Shown here: positions 27,222 through 35,443 of the stretch, piece by piece
Numbering within the stretch: the stretch's first letter is position 1
Layout of the letters: each line of letters opens with the position of its first letter
Source of the DNA: JBIKIW01 sp044361365
Lineage (GTDB): Bacteria; Patescibacteriota; JACMRA01
Direction: 5' to 3'
Length of the DNA stretch: 39,302 nucleotides
Assembly (NCBI GenBank): GCA_044361365.1
Contig: JBIKIW010000011.1
Span: 1-39,302 of the forward strand
Translations under genes and position numbers: made by a program
The notes under the pieces: generated by a model
The model's input: only the letters and a program-made list of their open reading frames with translations
Database searches by the model: none
Told to the model about the DNA's origin: nothing

Positions 27222-28397
27222 ATGTCACAACCAGCCGTTATAGGATACTATACAACAAAATTTGGCGAGCTTTGGAATCAATCGCTATCTGATCTAATCA
27301 AGGAGTCGGTCGAAGGAGCTTTGCAGTCATCAAATCTGAATATCGAGCAAGTTGATGCTATCTTTTTTGCCAACATGCTTGGTGGAATTTTGGATAATGA
27401 TCTTCATTTGAGTGCTAAAATTGCCGAAAGTCTTGGGGTGAATATTCCTATTTTTCGGGTAGAATCAGCTTGTGCATCGGGTGGAATGGCTTTTCACTTG
27501 GGCTTAAATTACCTTAAATCAGGCACTGCTAAAACAGTTTTGGTGCTTGGAGGGGAAAAAATGACCGATTACGATGTGGAAGATGTTACCACCGCTTTGG
27601 CTTCAGCAGCTTCGGAAGAAGAGCAAATTGCGGGGCTTACTTTTCCTGGTTTATATGGGCTTTTAGCTCAAAGTTATCTGCAAAAATTTGGTTATAGCGA
27701 AGAGCATTTGGCTCATATTTCAGTCAAAAATCATTACCATGGAAGTTTTAATCCTAAAGGGCAATTTACCAATCAAATTACTCTTGAACAAGCTCTTCAA
27801 AGCCAATATGTAGCGAGACCTCTAAAAGTGCTAGATTGCTCACCAATATCAGATGGAGCGGCGGCAATTGTTTTGACTGTTGACTCTGATTTGATTGCCA
27901 GCTCAACCCAAAAAATCCAAGTTTTAGCTAGTGAAGTTGCAACAGACGTGATTTCCCTCAAAAATCGTGATAGCTTGGTGGAGATAAAATCAACCAAAAT
28001 TGCTGCTCAAAAGGCTTTTGATTCAGTTAAAATCGACCGCTCAGACATAAATGTAATAGAACTTCACGACTGTTTTAGTATTGCTGAGATTTTAGCCCTC
28101 GAGGACATGGGATTTTGGGAAAAAGGAAAAGGTGGAGAAATGGCAGCTAGGCAAAAAACTAGATTTGATGACAACGACGGCTTGGTGGTAAATACTTCTG
28201 GCGGTTTAAAGGCTTCAGGTCATCCAGTTGGTGCCACAGGAGTCAAACAAATCGGTGAAATCTTTTTGCAATTAAATAATTTAGCCGACCAAAGGCAAGT
28301 TAAAAATGCCAAATTTGGACTTACTCACAATGTGGGAGGTTCAGGTGGTAGTGCAGTAGTTAATATTTTTAGTATATATGAAACAGAGTCCAATTAA
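27222..28397 (+). CDS. Acetyl-CoA acetyltransferase-type thiolase (archaeal/SCP2-like)
   Basis: A 391-aa thiolase. The nucleophile is C84 in ESACASGGMAF. Other motifs are IELHDCFSIAEI, the GHP motif in ASGHPVGATG, and a C-terminal THNVGGSGGSA in place of the usual CxG cysteine loop. The HDCF motif and the missing second Cys are typical of the archaeal and SCP2-type thiolases. These condense acetyl-CoA to acetoacetyl-CoA for the mevalonate pathway in a complex with a DUF35 protein. The overlapping downstream gene is such a DUF35 protein. No HMG-CoA synthase is in the window. The thiolase fold is secure and the pathway inferred. Confidence 0.9.
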   Translation: MSQPAVIGYYTTKFGELWNQSLSDLIKESVEGALQSSNLNIEQVDAIFFANMLGGILDNDLHLSAKIAESLGVNIPIFRVESACASGGMAFHLGLNYLKSGTAKTVLVLGGEKMTDYDVEDVTTALASAASEEEQIAGLTFPGLYGLLAQSYLQKFGYSEEHLAHISVKNHYHGSFNPKGQFTNQITLEQALQSQYVARPLKVLDCSPISDGAAAIVLTVDSDLIASSTQKIQVLASEVATDVISLKNRDSLVEIKSTKIAAQKAFDSVKIDRSDINVIELHDCFSIAEILALEDMGFWEKGKGGEMAARQKTRFDDNDGLVVNTSGGLKASGHPVGATGVKQIGEIFLQLNNLADQRQVKNAKFGLTHNVGGSGGSAVVNIFSIYETESN

Positions 28398-28680
28398 AAT
28401 CTGGAGAAAACAACCATTTACACGTCAATTTTTGGGTAAAATCGGTGAAGTTATAACTTGGACAGAAATCCACACAGCATTGCAGGGTATGGAAAACTAC
28501 ACTCCATATTTTTCAGCACTTATCGAATTTGCTGATGGTAAAAAGGTTTTTGGGCAAGTTGTGGATTGTACTTTGGAGGAAATTGCTATCGGGAAAAAAG
28601 TAAAGGCAGTCCTACGAAAACTACGAGAACCAGAGCAAGAAGATGTTGTTGATTATGGTCTGAAGTTTGTGATTTTGTAG
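28378..28680 (+). CDS. DUF35 OB-fold protein (thiolase partner), lacking the zinc ribbon
   Basis: A 100-aa protein starting 20 bp inside the thiolase gene, so translationally coupled. After a short Arg-rich N-terminus it has GKIGEVITWTEIHTA, PYFSALIEFADGKKVFGQV and IGKKVKAVLRKLREP, the OB-fold part of DUF35 proteins that bind acyl-CoA and bridge thiolase and HMG-CoA synthase. The N-terminal rubredoxin-like zinc ribbon with paired CxxC motifs is absent here; only one Cys is visible. This may be a minimal form. Confidence 0.8.
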   Translation: MKQSPIKIWRKQPFTRQFLGKIGEVITWTEIHTALQGMENYTPYFSALIEFADGKKVFGQVVDCTLEEIAIGKKVKAVLRKLREPEQEDVVDYGLKFVIL

Positions 28681-28697
28681 GATATTTTTGTTAAAAT

Positions 28698-29771
28698 TTA
28701 CTCATCAATAGTGTACTTTCCTGAAGTATTAAAGTAAGAAGATTTTATTTCAAACTCTCCAGTCGAATTTTTTTCCAAAACCATTTTATATTCTTCATAG
28801 CGCGTACTTTGTTTTGTTAGTCTAAACCTAGTTAAAACTAATTTGGTTTGGGAATTGTTTATTTTTATTTCGTTAATATTTTTCAATTGAAAAAGCTCTT
28901 CAACTGATTTATTTTCAGCCTCCACTTGGTACGCAGATTGACCAATTTCGTCGATTAAAAAAGTTATATTTAGACTATTTGGACCTGGTGTTAGGCTATT
29001 TTGATAGATATTTATAGCGATTAAAGGGTTATCTTTGGTTATATAATTAAACTTAGTCACTACATCTCGCTGTTTTATTCTTTCTAAAAAAAAGTTGTCT
29101 AAATCAAACTGTTTGTTTCGTAGTTCAGTTGACTTATCCTCTGAATAATAACCCCCTGAATAATTATATACATAACTAACCACTGTGTAGCTAATTTTTT
29201 TAGGCAGCATGATACCGTCAACATACACGTCCATGACTAGTTTTTGACTCAAGACACACTTACCTTCCGCTGAAAACTCTGCCCTAACTGGCTCTGATTG
29301 AATATCAAAAACAAGCTCTACTGAGGGTTGGTTTGAATATGGTTGATAATTGGTGCTGTAATTGGTATTTTTTACTGGCTTAACATTCTCAATTTTGCAG
29401 AAACTTTTTAATTTATCTTGATCGTTAGAGTTTTTTTCTTTTCTAGAAGCAGATTCTATGTTTATCAATACCTGATTTAGAGATAAGGCAATAGCTGGAA
29501 ACAAAGCTGGTGAAAATAGGCAAACTAGTACAAACATGCTTGCCATAAAATCCTTGCCTATTATTTTTACTACTACTCCAACAAACAGACAGAAAGGAAA
29601 TACTGCGTAAATAATTGTAAAAATAAATTCTAATGTCCCAAATTTTACGCCTCCCTGTCCAGAAGTAAAAAAAGTTAGAATTAAATAAATGATAGTTGTT
29701 GCAATAAGAGATATGCAACCTAAGACTGTGATTATAATAAAAAAACTTTTAGATATAATTAATTTAGACAT
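28698..29771 (-). CDS. Membrane protein of unknown function
   Basis: A 357-aa protein. Three hydrophobic helices lie in the first 120 residues (FFIIITVLGCISLIATTIIY; FIFTIIYAVFPFCLFVGVVV; MASMFVLVCLFSPALFPAIA). A soluble region of about 235 residues follows, rich in Tyr, Ser and Asn with beta-like segments. The topology suggests an outward-facing domain if the last helix exits outward. No conserved motif is recognised. It is convergent with the DUF35 gene (17-bp gap) and stands alone. Confidence 0.65.
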   Translation of the reverse strand: MSKLIISKSFFIIITVLGCISLIATTIIYLILTFFTSGQGGVKFGTLEFIFTIIYAVFPFCLFVGVVVKIIGKDFMASMFVLVCLFSPALFPAIALSLNQVLINIESASRKEKNSNDQDKLKSFCKIENVKPVKNTNYSTNYQPYSNQPSVELVFDIQSEPVRAEFSAEGKCVLSQKLVMDVYVDGIMLPKKISYTVVSYVYNYSGGYYSEDKSTELRNKQFDLDNFFLERIKQRDVVTKFNYITKDNPLIAINIYQNSLTPGPNSLNITFLIDEIGQSAYQVEAENKSVEELFQLKNINEIKINNSQTKLVLTRFRLTKQSTRYEEYKMVLEKNSTGEFEIKSSYFNTSGKYTIDE

Positions 29772-29853
29772 GTTAGTAAGTTTTTAATTTATGATTTTTT
29801 GAAACTTTCGGATTTCTTTTATATTCGTTAAATTTAATTCTAAACACCCGTAC

Positions 29854-30681
29854 CTACATAAACCTCCTCACATACTCCAAGCTAATATCCCACAACTTAT
29901 CAGCAATTTCAGGTTTTTTGGAATACTCACCGCTGTCAGCAATTTTGGATTTGGCAAAATATTCACCGCTAATATTTTTAACTTCGTCTGAAGTGGCAAG
30001 ATAAAGCGTAGTTTTAGCCCCTTCTTCTGGCGTTGTCTGAAATAACCCAAGTACAAATTTAATTACTGGATTAGCATTTCTGGTTAGACTGGTTTTAATA
30101 ACACCTGGGTGCAAACAATTGACCGTAACTCCAGTACCTTCAAGTATTGAGCTTAGTTTTTTGGTGAACAAAATGTTGGCAAGTTTGCTTTGGGTGTAGC
30201 TTCCGGGGGAACTGAAAGATTTTTTGTATTCCAAATCATAAAAATGAATTTCGCCGCCGTGAAGATTTGAAGAAACATTGATAATCCTAGATGGAGCAGA
30301 TTTTTTGATTAAGTCCAAAAGTAAATTGGTGAGTAAAAATGGAGCTAAGTGATTGACTCCAAAAGTCATTTCAATGCCATCTTTGGTTTCTTTTCTTTCG
30401 ACCTCCCAAGTTCCAGCATTGTTGATTAAAATGTCTAATTTATCATATTTTGATTTAAAATTTTGGGTAAAATCTCGCACAGATTCTAGTGAATTAAAAT
30501 CACATTCCATAACTTCTACATTGGGATTTGAGCTTTCCTGAATAATTTCTTGTTTTACCTGTTCACCTTTTTGCATGTTTCTGGAGGTAAAAACTACAGT
30601 CATGTTTTGTTTGGCTAGCTCTAAAGCAGTAACTTTTCCGATTCCTGAAGTGGCACCGGTAATTAAGACCATTTTTGACAT
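29854..30681 (-). CDS. Short-chain dehydrogenase/reductase (retinol dehydrogenase-like)
   Basis: A 275-aa Rossmann-fold oxidoreductase. I take the ATG at 30681 (MSKMVLITGATSGIG); a TTG two codons upstream is possible. Cofactor motif TGATSGIG with TSRN downstream suggests NADP(H) preference. NNAG is present, the catalytic Ser is in INVSSN, and YxxxK appears as YTQSK. PGVIKTSLTR follows the active site, as in the retinol-dehydrogenase/WWOX-like SDR group. The substrate cannot be inferred. It is a single gene near the end of the TA-permease array. Confidence 0.92.
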   Translation of the reverse strand: MSKMVLITGATSGIGKVTALELAKQNMTVVFTSRNMQKGEQVKQEIIQESSNPNVEVMECDFNSLESVRDFTQNFKSKYDKLDILINNAGTWEVERKETKDGIEMTFGVNHLAPFLLTNLLLDLIKKSAPSRIINVSSNLHGGEIHFYDLEYKKSFSSPGSYTQSKLANILFTKKLSSILEGTGVTVNCLHPGVIKTSLTRNANPVIKFVLGLFQTTPEEGAKTTLYLATSDEVKNISGEYFAKSKIADSGEYSKKPEIADKLWDISLEYVRRFM

Positions 30682-30799
30682 ACCCAAAAAACCTTCGGAT
30701 TTGTAAGATTGCTGTCAACCCAATTTTATACCCAAACTCAGACCAAAATACACATTCAAATCCTACAAAACTCATTTCATTCAAACAGTTGTAGTCTTT

Positions 30800-31240
30800 T
30801 CATTGTGCATTTTGACTTAGGTTTGGGCGTAACTCAAATTTTATCAAAAATTCACTAGGTTTTAAAATCTCAGTATTTTCAAATTTTCCAAGTTCCAGTA
30901 AGTCATTATCTCCTGTAATTAGATAATCAGCTTTAACTTCTTTAGCAATTTCTAAAAACATGTTGTCTTTGAGGTCTCGGCAAATGCTAACTTTGGTAGT
31001 AGGATTTACTGATATTAGCTTGTTTTCAAGAACTTGCAAATACTCCAAAGCCTGTTCGTGTTTAAAATCTTTGCAGACCTTTGCCATTTTACCATCCAAA
31101 AACTTGCTCTTTATCTCAAACATTGCCTCATCTGAAATATACACGCTCGTATTAATTAGGCAATAATCAGCCAATTTTAAAACAGTTTTATCAAAAGCAT
31201 ATGCCGAGAAAAAAATATTTGTGTCCAAGATTATTTTCAT
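30800..31240 (-). CDS. PIN-domain toxin, COG1569-like (TA module 7)
   Basis: A 146-aa PIN protein: MKIILDTNIFFSAY (Asp), ISDEAMFEIKSKF, ICRDLKDNMFLEIA and ADYLITGDNDLLEL, then ILKPSEFL. This is the PIN subfamily often annotated as putative TA toxin component. It is 4 bp downstream of its antitoxin. It is the only PIN gene of the set not followed by a permease or remnant, so it may mark the end of the array. Confidence 0.88.
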   Translation of the reverse strand: MKIILDTNIFFSAYAFDKTVLKLADYCLINTSVYISDEAMFEIKSKFLDGKMAKVCKDFKHEQALEYLQVLENKLISVNPTTKVSICRDLKDNMFLEIAKEVKADYLITGDNDLLELGKFENTEILKPSEFLIKFELRPNLSQNAQ

Positions 31241-31244
31241 AAAA

Positions 31245-31541
31245 TTATTTGACTAACCCGTGTTTTCTCAACAAAGCAAATTGTGCCTCTTCGTCTTCTA
31301 TATCAACAAAACTAGCTCCTTTCATAACCTCTAACAAAGATTTATCCAAGTCTTGTTTTATAGCCCTTGAAAGAAGTAATTTTACAATATCACTCCTGTT
31401 AAAAAGCGGATAATCTTTACTATAGTGGTTTAAAACTGAGTCCAGCTTGTCATCAATATTGATCCTGATAAACTTTTGAGGTTTTTTAGCTGAAGTTGTT
31501 TTTTTACCAATTTTAGATTTAGTTTTAACATTTACTGACAT
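31245..31541 (-). CDS. Ribbon-helix-helix-like antitoxin (TA module 7)
   Basis: A 98-aa protein with a basic Lys/Thr-rich N-terminus, then FIRINIDDKLDSVLNHY and LFNRSDIVKLLLSRAIKQDL, the strand and two helices of a ribbon-helix-helix DNA-binding fold. The tail FVDIEDEEAQFALLRKHG would contact the toxin. The ATG is only about 9 bp from the -10 box, so the mRNA is nearly leaderless. Confidence 0.75.
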   Translation of the reverse strand: MSVNVKTKSKIGKKTTSAKKPQKFIRINIDDKLDSVLNHYSKDYPLFNRSDIVKLLLSRAIKQDLDKSLLEVMKGASFVDIEDEEAQFALLRKHGLVK

Positions 31542-31549
31542 ATATTAAC

Positions 31550-31578
31550 ATATTATGTTAAAAAGTTGGACTTGTCAA
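31550..31578 (-). promoter_or_regulatory. Promoter with palindromic operator, TA module 7
   Basis: Minus strand: TTGACA (31573-31578), 17-bp spacer, TAATAT (31550-31555). TTAACATAATATGTTAA, a near-perfect 17-bp palindrome, covers the -10 box and is a likely operator. The -35 box overlaps the end of the permease remnant R1. Confidence 0.75.
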
Positions 31579-31649
31579 AACCACCACTTATAATTCCTGC
31601 TCAAAAGTTTTTGCATTAAAATTGGTTGAAAGGTTTGAGTTTGGGTCAT
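31575..31649 (-). pseudogene. ABC-2 permease remnant R1 (first 24 codons)
   Basis: Reads MTQTQTFQPILMQKLLSRNY then KWWF and a stop. These are the conserved first 23 codons of the permeases, joined directly to the TTTTGACA sequence that normally follows a permease stop. The simplest reading is an internal deletion from KWW to the 3' end. The start overlaps the PIN stop by 4 bp, as in intact cassettes. Confidence 0.85.
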
Positions 31650-32071
31650 AAAGTTGGATCAATAACCTGAATTTCGGAATTTTCCGGGTAATCTTTGGTG
31701 TTTTTGGTGTATAATATCTCTATGTTGTTTTCAAGAGCAATCGCTAAAATATTAAGATCAAAAATTTTACCACTCTTTGCTTGATAATCGTTAGCAAGCT
31801 CAAAAGTAAGCTGATTACTAAGCTCGGGAGATGTTAAGATAGTGTAATTTGGATTATTTTGGTAAAAATTTAGCACACTTAAAGTTTCTGCCACGGTTTG
31901 CTTGAGCGGACCAGTGTAAACTCGATAAAATTCTAGTAGCGATCTATCAACAATATAAAAACTGGTGTAGTTACTTAGAGTACGCTCAACATTGTTTCTG
32001 AACTCACTTGTTGGGTGTGTACTGTAAATCAAAATGTTGGTATCTAGCAAAACTTTAGTATTTTGTGTCAT
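31646..32071 (-). CDS. PIN-domain toxin (TA module 6)
   Basis: I start at the ATG at 32071 (MTQNTKVLLDTNILIYS), giving 141 aa and a 17-bp overlap with the antitoxin end. The PIN acidic residues lie in VLLDTNILIY, LLEFYRVYTG and GKIFDLNILAIAL, with the C-terminal ILYTKNTKDYPEN. It is clearly related to the module 5 toxin, including the same last residues DPTL. The stop overlaps the start of remnant R1. Confidence 0.88.
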   Translation of the reverse strand: MTQNTKVLLDTNILIYSTHPTSEFRNNVERTLSNYTSFYIVDRSLLEFYRVYTGPLKQTVAETLSVLNFYQNNPNYTILTSPELSNQLTFELANDYQAKSGKIFDLNILAIALENNIEILYTKNTKDYPENSEIQVIDPTL

Positions 32072-32279
32072 ATATTTCTTCACGACTAAAAGTGGACTTA
32101 GTTTGAACAACGCTTTTAAAAACTGGAGGTAAGAGACCTTTGCTTTTAGGTTGTGGAATACTTATTTTCATTACAATCTCACCTTCAAATTTAACCAAAA
32201 GCTCGATTCCCTTTTTTACCATTTCACGAACCTTGGCAGGGTTTTTTAGTAGAAAAGTAGTAGTTATAATTTTAGTCAT
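32055..32279 (-). CDS. Phd/YefM-like antitoxin (TA module 6)
   Basis: A 74-aa protein from the ATG at 32279. KNPAKVREMVKKGIELLV, then KFEGEIVMKISIP, resembles the N-terminal Phd fold with its beta-hairpin. The C-terminal FSREEIYDTKY segment would bind the toxin. It is related to the module 5 antitoxin. A longer upstream frame would run through the promoter and is rejected. Confidence 0.75.
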   Translation of the reverse strand: MTKIITTTFLLKNPAKVREMVKKGIELLVKFEGEIVMKISIPQPKSKGLLPPVFKSVVQTKSTFSREEIYDTKY

Positions 32280-32303
32280 ATAAGAGTGTAGTATATAATC
32301 AGT

Positions 32304-32332
32304 AGGATATGAATATCTTATACTTTTGTCAA
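32304..32332 (-). promoter_or_regulatory. Promoter with operator-like inverted repeat, TA module 6
   Basis: TTGACA (32327-32332), 17-bp spacer, TATCCT (32304-32309) on the minus strand. GATATTCATATC is a palindrome just upstream of and touching the -10 box. The -35 box begins two bases after the P2 permease stop codon. Confidence 0.7.
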
Positions 32333-32334
32333 AC

Positions 32335-33147
32335 CTAAAGCCACACACTCTCATTCCGTTTCAAGCCCATTTTAAACACAAAATTAGCCAAAAAGTAGAG
32401 AATTACGCACCAAAATATTCCTCCTAAAAATACCAAGATTGTTTGATTTATGTCGTATTTCCCCAGATAAATTTGCATCGGGTGGTGGACTAAAAAAGAC
32501 CAAGGTAGATATACAAAGCTTTTAGTTATTGAATTTGTGCTTAAAAACACCAACGATCCAGCTAAAAATGGTGTAAGTATCAACTTTGTATCTATCAACA
32601 CATTTGTTTCGGGTGTCCAAAATGTTACGGCACCTACAGTTACATCGATACAAAAATAGATTACAATTGCGATTATAAGACTCAAAAGTAATTGTAAAAT
32701 ATTTATCAAACTAAAATTTATATGCACCGAATTAACCATAATTAAAAATACAAAAATTAAAACATTGATTGTAACGCTAAACAAATTTCCACCAATACAA
32801 GAAAAAAACTCATATTTTAGCCAATTTGTAGGTCTAATTAGGTATTTTGAAATCGTTCCATATGCTATCGCATGTCTAATTTCCCAGTTTATATCTGCAA
32901 AAAGTAAAACGATTTTAAAAAATAAATTCCCCAGTAAAAAATATTCAATAAACTCTCTAGAATCCAAAAAGGAACCATAGATTGTGAGTGAAATAAACAC
33001 AGGTATCAAATCTCTAATAACTACAAAAAAAGTAGATAATCTATAGTTTGTGCTAGCTAAAATATCGTAAAGTACAACATACCACCACTTATAATTCCTG
33101 CCCAAAAGTTTTTGCATGAAGGTTGGTTGGAAGGTTTGGGTTGTCAT
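32335..33147 (-). CDS. ABC-2 family transporter permease P2
   Basis: A 270-aa membrane protein with about six helices. The conserved ends are MTTQTFQPTFMQKLLGRNYK and HHPMQIYLGKYDINQTI ... KMGLKRNESVWL. The core (RDLIPVFISLTIYGSF, FADINWEIRHAIAYG, VTFWTPETNVLI) is a paralogue of P4 at 35444. The start overlaps the module 5 toxin stop by 4 bp. It is slightly diverged at the last codons (VWL instead of VGL). Predicted partner of the ABC ATPase at the head of the array. Confidence 0.88.
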   Translation of the reverse strand: MTTQTFQPTFMQKLLGRNYKWWYVVLYDILASTNYRLSTFFVVIRDLIPVFISLTIYGSFLDSREFIEYFLLGNLFFKIVLLFADINWEIRHAIAYGTISKYLIRPTNWLKYEFFSCIGGNLFSVTINVLIFVFLIMVNSVHINFSLINILQLLLSLIIAIVIYFCIDVTVGAVTFWTPETNVLIDTKLILTPFLAGSLVFLSTNSITKSFVYLPWSFLVHHPMQIYLGKYDINQTILVFLGGIFWCVILYFLANFVFKMGLKRNESVWL

Positions 33148-33563
33148 AAAGTTGGGTCTATAATTTGGATTTCAGGATTTTTTGGATAATCACGGGTGTT
33201 TTTGGTGTATAAAATATTGATATTATTTTCGATTGTCTGGGCAAATATTAACATATCCCAAATTCTACCACTAACAGGTTTGTATTCTTTTATCAGATCA
33301 TTTAATATAAAATCTGTGTGATTTGTGGGGTGTAAAATTGTTAGATTTGATCTAAAAAACTCAGTTGCAGAAATTACATCTGTAATCGATATTCTTTTTT
33401 GAAAGGGCTTGGAGGTTGTGACTCTATAAAATTCGTATAAGGTTTGTTGGGTTATACACAATTCTAAATCAGATTCTAGTACTTTTTTGGCTGATTCGTG
33501 AAAGACTACGGACTCATCAAAAGCATACACCAATATATTTGAATCTAAGATTACTTTTTTCAT
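33144..33563 (-). CDS. PIN-domain toxin (TA module 5)
   Basis: A 139-aa PIN ribonuclease: KVILDSNILVYAFD, LYEFYRVTT, GRIWDMLIFAQTIE, ILYTKNTRDYPKN, ending IIDPTL. It is closely related to the module 6 toxin, including a common 3' end at the DNA level. It lies 11 bp downstream of its antitoxin and overlaps the P2 permease start by ATGA. Confidence 0.9.
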   Translation of the reverse strand: MKKVILDSNILVYAFDESVVFHESAKKVLESDLELCITQQTLYEFYRVTTSKPFQKRISITDVISATEFFRSNLTILHPTNHTDFILNDLIKEYKPVSGRIWDMLIFAQTIENNINILYTKNTRDYPKNPEIQIIDPTL

Positions 33564-33574
33564 ATTGCCACTAC

Positions 33575-33820
33575 TTATTCTTTATCCAACCAAGAATTTT
33601 CTCCATAAATATCTTCTCGAGTGATAGTGTAATCTTTTTTTAAACCAGATCTCACACTCGGCATTTTCATTTTTTTACTATCAATCATTTCTTCGGGCAA
33701 GTTGATTACCATAGCTATTTCACCCTCATATAACACATAGATTTTGATACCTTTTTTAACCAGCTCTCTTACTCTTTTTGGGTTTCGTAGGAGTTCTGTC
33801 ATGGTTATAGTTTGAGACAT
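33575..33820 (-). CDS. Phd/YefM-like antitoxin (TA module 5)
   Basis: An 81-aa protein from the ATG at 33820 (MSQTITMTELLRNPKRVREL). The VLYEGEIAMVINLPEE hairpin and the C-terminal YTITREDIYGENSW segment fit a Phd-like antitoxin. A longer GTG-initiated frame from 33853 abuts the -10 box and is rejected. Related to the module 6 antitoxin. Confidence 0.78.
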   Translation of the reverse strand: MSQTITMTELLRNPKRVRELVKKGIKIYVLYEGEIAMVINLPEEMIDSKKMKMPSVRSGLKKDYTITREDIYGENSWLDKE

Positions 33821-33853
33821 AAAGATTTTGTAATATGATTTGTAATCATACAC

Positions 33854-33882
33854 ATAGTATGATAGCTAGTTTGTTTTGTCAA
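33854..33882 (-). promoter_or_regulatory. Promoter with palindromic operator, TA module 5
   Basis: TTGACA (33877-33882), 17-bp spacer, TACTAT (33854-33859) on the minus strand. CATAC-N5-GTATG is an inverted repeat that includes the -10 box. The -35 box starts two bases after the P3 permease stop. Confidence 0.78.
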
Positions 33883-33884
33883 AC

Positions 33885-34715
33885 CTACAACCCCACACTC
33901 TCGTTCCGTTTCAAGCCCATTTTAAAGACAAAATTAGCCAAAAAGTAGAGAATTACGCACCAGGCAATTCCACCTAAAAATACTAAAATAGTTTCAGTTG
34001 AGTTGTATTTCCCGAGGTAAATTTGCATCGGATGGAAAAAAAGATATGCAAAAGGGTTGAAAAAATTGATCGCAAAGCTTGGAATTAACAGGTCGAGCGG
34101 GAAAACTCTACCCATCAAAATACCTAGCAAAAAGCCAAAATTTAGAACCACTCCATTTATTTGTCTTAAAAAGAAAGCCGAAAAACCGACAATCATTTCT
34201 ATAAAATAAAGTATCAACAAGCCCGCAGGCACAAGCAGCAGAAATAAGCCAAAATTAACAGGATTAAAAATAGAAATATTTTTGGTAAAGATTAGCACAA
34301 CCAAAGTAAAAATTAAGAGAAAACCCTTGATAATGTTTTGAACAATAGCTTCTCCATATGTGCTAAAAAGCTTCAACACAAAATAATTTTGAGGTTTTAA
34401 AAGGTCAGTTGAAGTAGAACCTCGCAGAATATAAAAGCCTTCAAATTCGGCAAAATTAAAAATAAAATTAAAAAACAATTCACCAACTACAAAGTATGTC
34501 CATTTTTCTTGTAAACTGGAATCAATCACTTTATTGTTTGCCAGCCACCAAACTGTAAGTGAGCTAAAAAGTATTAGAATTTGCCCAACAACAAACAGGG
34601 AATTATCAAAAATTGAAACAGTCCGGCTCTGAAATTTGTATTGCAATAAATACCACCATTTATAATTCCTGCCCAAAAGTTTTTGCATCAAAGTTGGCTG
34701 GAAGGTTTGGGTCAT
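33885..34715 (-). CDS. ABC-2 family transporter permease P3
   Basis: A 276-aa membrane protein. The ends match the set (MTQTFQPTLMQKLLGRNYKW; FHPMQIYLGKYNSTETI ... KMGLKRNESVGL). The core, with FFNFIFNFAEFEGFYILRG and IEMIVGFSAFFLRQINGVVL, is unlike P1, P2 and P4. The start overlaps the module 4 toxin stop by 4 bp. Its divergence suggests it forms a different half of a heterodimeric exporter, which is inference. Confidence 0.88.
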   Translation of the reverse strand: MTQTFQPTLMQKLLGRNYKWWYLLQYKFQSRTVSIFDNSLFVVGQILILFSSLTVWWLANNKVIDSSLQEKWTYFVVGELFFNFIFNFAEFEGFYILRGSTSTDLLKPQNYFVLKLFSTYGEAIVQNIIKGFLLIFTLVVLIFTKNISIFNPVNFGLFLLLVPAGLLILYFIEMIVGFSAFFLRQINGVVLNFGFLLGILMGRVFPLDLLIPSFAINFFNPFAYLFFHPMQIYLGKYNSTETILVFLGGIAWCVILYFLANFVFKMGLKRNESVGL

Positions 34716-35116
34716 GTTGTTTGAAGGTTTTTAAAAATTTTGTTGGCTTTTTGATCAAAAGTCTGTAGCTCATAATTTTCGACAAGAGCTTTGCTAATCA
34801 AATAACAATCTACAATATCTAAATTGTTTTCTTCAAAAAGATATATAGATTTTAAAAGTAATTCTGAATCTTCAAAAGTAAAACACTCTAAATTTAGTAA
34901 AGATTCTATTTTTTGCCTTACTTCTAATTTTGAAAGTTTGTAAATATTACCAGACAAAACATAAATTAGCTCAAAAATTACACTTTTATCAACAAACAAA
35001 TACCACGATTTATCTATCGCTTCGTCAATAAAATTTAAAATAAAACCAAGTTGTTTTTCGCTATCTTTAATTAAAATTCTAGCTAAAAAGTTTGTATCAA
35101 TGAGGTATTTTGCCAT
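34712..35116 (-). CDS. PIN-domain toxin (TA module 4)
   Basis: A 134-aa PIN protein: AKYLIDTNFLARILI, VIFELIYVLSGNIY, LDIVDCYLISKAL, TFDQKANKIFKNL. It is homologous to the module 2 toxin (shared FELIYVLSG/FEIIFVLSG and FDQKANK). One base separates it from its antitoxin, and it overlaps the P3 start by ATGA. Confidence 0.9.
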   Translation of the reverse strand: MAKYLIDTNFLARILIKDSEKQLGFILNFIDEAIDKSWYLFVDKSVIFELIYVLSGNIYKLSKLEVRQKIESLLNLECFTFEDSELLLKSIYLFEENNLDIVDCYLISKALVENYELQTFDQKANKIFKNLQTT

Positions 35117-35117
35117 A

Positions 35118-35393
35118 TTATATATTTTTGTTATTAAAGTAATCCTGCTTGACTTGATTGATTTGATCTTCTATAGAGAGTTCGGTTTTTATTTTTGGCT
35201 CAACTGAATTTATTAGTTTTTTAAGTTTGTTTTTAATAGACTTTTTAGGGTTAGTTATTTCTATTTTATCACCATTTACAATTATTTGAATCAACTCATC
35301 TTTGTCTAAACCCAAGGCATCTAAAAAAGACTTTGGCAGAGAAATTTGTCTTTTACTAGAGATTCTACTTGTTTTAGATTTTACGGCAAACAT
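35118..35393 (-). CDS. AbrB/MazE-like antitoxin (TA module 4)
   Basis: A 91-aa protein. KTSRISSKRQISLPKSFLDA and ELIQIIVNGDKIEITN form a SpoVT/AbrB domain, with a Lys-rich linker and an acidic toxin-binding tail (IEDQINQVKQDYF). It starts about 10 bp from the presumed -10 region. Confidence 0.83.
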   Translation of the reverse strand: MFAVKSKTSRISSKRQISLPKSFLDALGLDKDELIQIIVNGDKIEITNPKKSIKNKLKKLINSVEPKIKTELSIEDQINQVKQDYFNNKNI

Positions 35394-35402
35394 AGTAAAT
35401 CT

Positions 35403-35431
35403 ATTGTGTTATAGTAAAGATATTGTGTCAA
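35403..35431 (-). promoter_or_regulatory. Probable promoter with direct-repeat operator, TA module 4
   Basis: TTGACA (35426-35431) is perfect. The -10 hexamer at 17 bp is CACAAT, a weak match. ACACAATA occurs twice, overlapping both boxes, and is a candidate antitoxin-binding repeat. The -35 lies 12 bp after the P4 stop, further than in the other cassettes. Confidence 0.55.
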
Positions 35432-35443
35432 GTAAAGATTTAA

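Noticed and set aside
27086..27292. Plus-strand open frame of 68 codons across repeat A copy 4
   Set aside because: It lies inside the structured repeat, would overlap the thiolase start in another frame, and similar frames arise at other repeat copies.
30563..30784. Minus-strand frame after the module 7 toxin as a permease remnant
   Set aside because: It lacks the conserved MTQ-TFQP start and the ATGA overlap, and runs into the dehydrogenase gene in another frame.
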